This document shows, one piece after another, positions 59,856 to 64,000 of a stretch of DNA of 64,000 nt. Made by a program: the position numbers and the translations under genes. Position 1 is the first letter of the stretch. Every line of letters begins with the position of its first letter. The notes under the pieces are model-generated. The model saw nothing but the letters and a program-made list of their open reading frames with translations. It did no database searches and was not told where the DNA came from. The stretch is from Ciborinia camelliae (Eukaryota > Ascomycota > Leotiomycetes > Helotiales > Sclerotiniaceae), in the NCBI GenBank assembly GCA_025890175.1, contig JANPYM010000013.1:1318777-1382776 (forward strand), in the 5' to 3' direction.

Positions 59856-61104
59856 TTTCTACAACCTGTGGGTTATTTGTACGTTTGTGTACGATTAATT
59901 GTATGATGGATGCAAAGGGCTATTGAGGTTTCGTGTAACACAATTGGGCTTTGAGTTTTGCTTCTCTTGTGGGGATTGTGCTGCTATTTATTCTTCTTCT
60001 CTACTTTCCCTTTATCATTGGTCTTTTTCACAATCTCTTTTTTGGCAATTTATAGACGGCGCATATTACATTCATTGCATGGCAGAAAAGGATATACATA
60101 TGTACGACCATACTCGCGGCTGCCGCGCGTATTCATGATGGAAGTGAAAGGCCAGTTGCTGGGCAAACTGCGAGGGATTGACGGATTTTCCTATTCCTGC
60201 CCCCATTCCATATTTCTTTTATGTGTTATTTCTCTTTTTCAGCCGGTTTTAAATAGCCATGGTTGTAGTTTTTTTTACAGATAGCCGCATTTTGTGCGAA
60301 CCAAAAAAATCGGTTATTAGAATAGAGGAGATTAGAATAGAGATATTACCTTTACAGTTTATCAATTTCTATACGTTTTATGGATAACATTATGTTTTTG
60401 TGATTAGAGTTTTGTGCTTTGAGTTGACTGGAAAGGTACTGACATATAATACCGCGCAGATGGCCCTACAAATTTCAAGTGAGGAGAAGATCTTAAAATC
60501 TATAATGGCGCAATAATGGCACTAGTATGTACGTATATCATCCAGCTTGTGAAACCTGCCAAACAGAAAGACCTCGCAGTTTATGAGAACTGGATTTCAT
60601 CTACGTAGTCACGCAATTGTCCCGCGAGCCTCATCTTCCCATGGGTCAAATCTCGCAGAATAATCACGCATCAGGGTGTCATAATTCACATCCTAGGGAA
60701 AGATACCTATAAATAACCTCCATGACCCCCATCCCATCAACCGGAGGACTACCGAGTTGCGCCGCCTGCGCAGGTTGAACCGAATCTCTAACTTAAGTTC
60801 CCCATGCATTGACACGGCACATGTGGAGTGTATGTATACACAGCCGTTCGCTAGCACAAGGACAGATAATTTCTTCCGAGAACCGCCTGGGGGTATATGT
60901 AGGTGCCTAGGCATAGAAGGACAGGCTTTCTTGGATGTCATGATTTGGGGTCCGGATTTTGGGAAGCTTTATATTTACGGTATTATTTTTTTTGCTCCCG
61001 AAGGAGGAGGAATCGGGCCTGGAGGCGCGGATGATTGCGTTATTTAAATTACGAGAAGATGGATGATGTAGGAGAGAAGTTTGGACGATCGAATTGGGGG
61101 AGAG
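59856..61104. other. Spacer up to the hAT-type MITE
   Basis: About 1.25 kb. An ORF at 60757-61047 (96 codons) opens on a non-ATG codon and has no recognisable features. The 8 bases 61097-61104 (GGGGAGAG) are the left target duplication of the MITE. Confidence 0.5.
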
Positions 61105-61224
61105 CAGTGATGGGAGTAGTGTAAGTTAGTATTATAGTGGCTGATATTGAGGCTTATCATATTATATTAATATGTATAAATAAGGGTATCACTTATGGTT
61201 GTATATATTGAATTCCGTATGTAT

Positions 61225-61466
61225 TAATAAAAATATACGGAAATACTGGAATTTTAATGAAATAGTTTTAATATTGTTTAATTTGAAATGAATTTTAATA
61301 AATATTGTTTAATTTGAAAGGAATTCAATAAATTTTATTGGAATTCATTTTAAATTAGGTAATATTGAAGGAATTCAATAAATTTTATTGGAATTTATTT
61401 CAAATTAGATAATAATTATTGAAGCTATTTTATTGGAATTTCAGTATTTCTATATTTTATTAATAA
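61225..61466. repeat. AT-rich inverted and tandem repeat block inside the MITE
   Basis: The left arm from about 61225 (TTAATAAAAATATACGGAAA) matches the reverse of 61440-61465. Between them a unit of about 50 bases beginning GAAGGAATTCAATAAATTTT occurs twice in tandem (near 61317 and 61368) and once more inverted (near 61270). The whole block can fold into a long imperfect hairpin. Confidence 0.8.
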
Positions 61467-61657
61467 TGTCACGCCAAGGCCCCTGCCTAGTAGATGACAG
61501 TCACGTGATTGATCATGTGACCACTATGATCACATGATCAACGTCTATATTAGATAGTGTTCTTTCCAAGAGGATCCTTTCCTCTTCAGCATAGTTCTTT
61601 TATCAGATTGCATATCTACGATTTCACCTCCATGATCCCTATATGACGCGTATAACA
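61467..61657. mobile_element. Solo LTR (191 bp) of an LTR retrotransposon
   Basis: Begins TGTCACGCCAAGG and ends GCGTATAACA, the TGT...ACA ends of LTRs. It is flanked by AATAA on both sides (61462-61466 and 61658-61662), a perfect 5-bp target duplication. It contains CACGTGA-type palindromes (TCACGTGATTGATCATGTGA). Single LTR, no internal region, so it most likely formed by recombination between two LTRs. It sits inside the hAT-type MITE. Confidence 0.83.
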
Positions 61658-61802
61658 AATAATATATAATATGCCAAAAAAAATCAATAATGTTAGTGAT
61701 ATAAAATTCGATATTATTTATTGAAATATGTGGTATGGAATCCTATACGCTTTATCAGGGTGGGGCGTATAGGAAATACGCTGTATACTACTCCCATCAC
61801 TG

Positions 61803-64000
61803 GGGGAGAGGGAGATATATAATTTAGACTTGGGGATTCCAAATAAGTTGATGATGCATCATTTGTCCAAACTCCTTTTTGTTCCACAGTCACAGTGATA
61901 TTGGCATTCTTTTATGAGAGATGTATTGGGCCAGGAAATGCTGCATAAACAAAGTTGAGAAAAGTGTAGCGTATTAGCGTTGCTTCAATATAATTTTATG
62001 GGACCAAAGATCAAAGGGTATGAATTATAGTAACAGAGAAGATCTCCAGGAAAGAATTGGAGTTGCTATTTATCTCGTAACACGCATTTAGGCCCTGAGT
62101 GGATAATAGTATTGAGAATGGGCTGGCCCAAATTCCAATTAAGGAGAGTATTCAATGTCCACCAGAGACTTGCCCCATGAATTTTAACCTTGAAGAATTC
62201 ATTATGGTTTCATGTGAGTTATCTCACAAAGACTCTGATGATTGAGTTTGTTATCATTTATTGAATTCATGAGTTATGGTCTGACCTTCTTCGAGACAAC
62301 AAGAGCTATGTATATCAAACAAAGAAGCCTTCTCTGATCTGAAAATTCAAGACTGTTCTTTTATTCACATGTATGAAGTCAAGAGTGGGATGTACATGAT
62401 TTCTTTCATGGCTTTTGATTTACTTGAGGTAATGATTAAGCTCCAGTGTATTTTTCTTAGATCAACTCATCTCAGATTGATTCGGTGTATATAGGCATTT
62501 AAAGCAATAGGCATTATGGATTTAGAAGTATGTTTCGCCAATTGATGTACCTTTTTGATATACAGAGCATAAAGGAGATTCTTTGAAGTGGGACAATAGA
62601 TAATGGAAAGTATGAGGCAGAGAAAACTTATGATAAAAGGTCTACAGGAAGACTTGCCTGCAGATGGTAATTTGTACTTAATAGTTGGATATACACACGA
62701 CTATAGTTGGATTGAGAATAGAAGTTTCAGGGTAGAGTAATATGACAAACTAATGGAACAATGATATCTCATCTGTAGAAGCTGGAAGGAATGAAGCTTC
62801 TTGTGTGCCTTTAGTTGTAGCTTCCGGAGCATACTTTCTGGGTCAAACTGAATACAATTGACGGAACCATTTGATAGGTATGTATAAAGTTGCAATTGCG
62901 TTTAATTTCACTGTTGAAGAACAAGAAGGTTCTCTTGTATGATGGGGCTGGAAGCTTTGAGTAAGTCTTCTCAGGTTACAGTAGAACTGGATATATGATG
63001 ATAGTTACTTGCTCTTCAGAATTGAGATCATATCATCAGTGTAAAATTGGACAGAAGAAGCTTATCGTATGTGTATGACTACAGCTGTAATGATATTTCA
63101 ATAGATTGGTATAAATTAAAATAGTTTCAATCAACAGGCTGGAAACTTTGATGGGCATATTCTCTAGTCATGGTTTAACTGCATAAATGTACGCAGCTAC
63201 TTGGCTTGGATATTTGCAAGTATACTGTAAATAAAATGCCAGATCAAGAAATTTATTCTCTATATATATTTACGGAGGTAATATTATCTCCTCTAATTGT
63301 TCTGGATTAATGAAGCTTCATCGAATGAATGTATTGAGACTTCTGTGCCATGCTTGCAAGCAGTTTATGGTAGGATGGGATGGATATAGAGAGCTACATA
63401 TTTTTGAGATTGATAGTATAGGTAACCTCAAACAGTGGCAGGATAGAAGTATCGATGTTATACTTGTTTCTGAAAACTCAAGAATATCCTCTATCGATGT
63501 GGAAAGGGATATAGTGAGCCTCATGCATGCATAATTGAAGTTATTTATGTATCTAGTAGGATATTGATTGTTCATTTTCATTGACAGTTCTGAGAGTTCT
63601 GCCCTGGTTGGTGTGACATAGAATGAAAACCAAATATACCTGGCTCTGGAGCTTCGAGTATCTACTCAAAGTGTGTCAAAGCAACATGAAAATATTCTTT
63701 GCTTGTACCTTCAACTTACCTGTATCTCCCCTGACACCGATTGACAGTGGTAGCCATTCTACACTACTGAGAAGAGCCTCAAAGGCCCTTTCAAAGTTTA
63801 TTGTCCCTTCTGAAGGATCTGAGATTTCATCTTTCATCTACAAAAATAACTTCACTTAAAATGTCCTTCATCCATTGCATATTCCTTCGCCCCATTCAAT
63901 ATTCACAAAACTGTTTATGATTGATGAGAATAGATCTTCTGGGTCTTTAATGGATGTCCAATTGGTTCAATTAAAGTATTAAAATTGATAAGACCCTAGG
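61803..64000. other. AT-rich right end, no supported gene
   Basis: About 2.2 kb, rich in short ORFs and stops. Frames at 63310-63534 and 63623-63859 read as plausible peptides but neither belongs to a family I know or shows splicing context. It could be a decayed repeat; no terminal repeats were found. Confidence 0.4.

Larger units (their letters stand above)
61105..61802. mobile_element. Non-autonomous hAT-type DNA transposon (MITE), 698 bp with nested insertion
   Basis: The ends are inverted: left CAGTGATGGGAGTAGTGTA, right the same on the other strand with one change (18 of 19). The flanks are GGGGAGAG at 61097-61104 and 61803-61810, a perfect 8-bp duplication. The 8-bp duplication and terminal CAGTG fit the hAT superfamily. 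The interior has no transposase: it is AT-rich, with complex inverted/tandem repeats (61225-61466), a solo LTR (61467-61657) and a subterminal stem (CCTATACGC/GCGTATAGG, 61742-61772). Without the LTR and its duplicated 5 bases the element would be about 502 bp. Confidence 0.88.

Noticed and set aside
60757..61047. 96-codon ORF left of the hAT-type MITE
   Set aside because: Opens on a non-ATG codon and shows no motif.
63310..63534. 74-codon ORF near the right edge, considered as a decayed retrotransposon fragment
   Set aside because: No reverse transcriptase, integrase or protease motif could be identified; left as unexplained.

Overview
This window looks like nuclear DNA of a filamentous ascomycete (Pezizomycotina). 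Genes are dense but split by short 45-110 base GT-AG introns. Orthologue sets typical of the group are present: Spp1, Tad1, Cbp4, Skt5/Chs4, MPC2, the complex I B8 subunit, Pmp20, Rax1 and Vps62. There are also Zn2Cys6, HET-domain, fungal dynamin and DHA1 MFS genes. The protein flavour and AT-rich spacers full of AGGT/ACCT motifs suggest Leotiomycetes (Sclerotiniaceae-like). That placement is an inference from general resemblance, not a computed result.

Layout. 1-4.4 kb: no supported gene. 4.4-10.2 kb: Spp1 (COMPASS subunit, +), Tad1 (tRNA adenosine deaminase, -) and an intradiol ring-cleavage dioxygenase (+). 10.2-13.8 kb: repeat-rich spacer, followed by an intron-containing tRNA-Arg(ACG). 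14.6-27.8 kb: a housekeeping stretch with several organelle genes: Cbp4 (bc1 assembly, -), Skt5/Chs4 (chitin synthase activator with CAAX end, +), MPC2 (-), NDUFA2/B8 (+) and a PTS1-ending peroxiredoxin (-). 28.8-40.4 kb: a SnoaL/DUF1348-like protein, an RGS-membrane protein of Rax1 type, a Zn2Cys6 regulator and Vps62, all on +. 42.7-56.0 kb: accessory-looking block with a dynamin-like GTPase, a DHA1 MFS transporter, a large HET-domain protein, a transaldolase and a secreted ferritin-like (Rds1-type) protein. 59.1-59.9 kb: one unrecognised gene. 61.1-61.8 kb: a nested transposon structure. 61.8-64 kb: AT-rich and apparently gene-free.

Most genes are spliced and were rebuilt by hand from splice signals, phase continuity and family motifs. 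Every model reported as CDS sums to a whole number of codons. Two microexons (31 nt in Tad1, 16 nt in MPC2) had to be invoked.

The most interesting non-genic structures are: (i) a 698-bp hAT-type MITE with a perfect 8-bp target duplication, interrupted by a 191-bp solo LTR with its own perfect 5-bp duplication; (ii) a 207-bp hairpin MITE flanked by TA, whose two arms differ by transitions plus one 4-base indel; (iii) a family of degenerate palindromic tandem repeats in two different convergent intergenic regions (11.6 kb and 22.1 kb) sharing a core resembling TTTTGTTGCATRTCT; (iv) a tRNA intron that is itself a 9-bp perfect hairpin. I did not find evidence for a wholly new multi-gene system. 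The TE-bounded HET/dynamin block is the best candidate for an allorecognition-type locus, and that is inference only.
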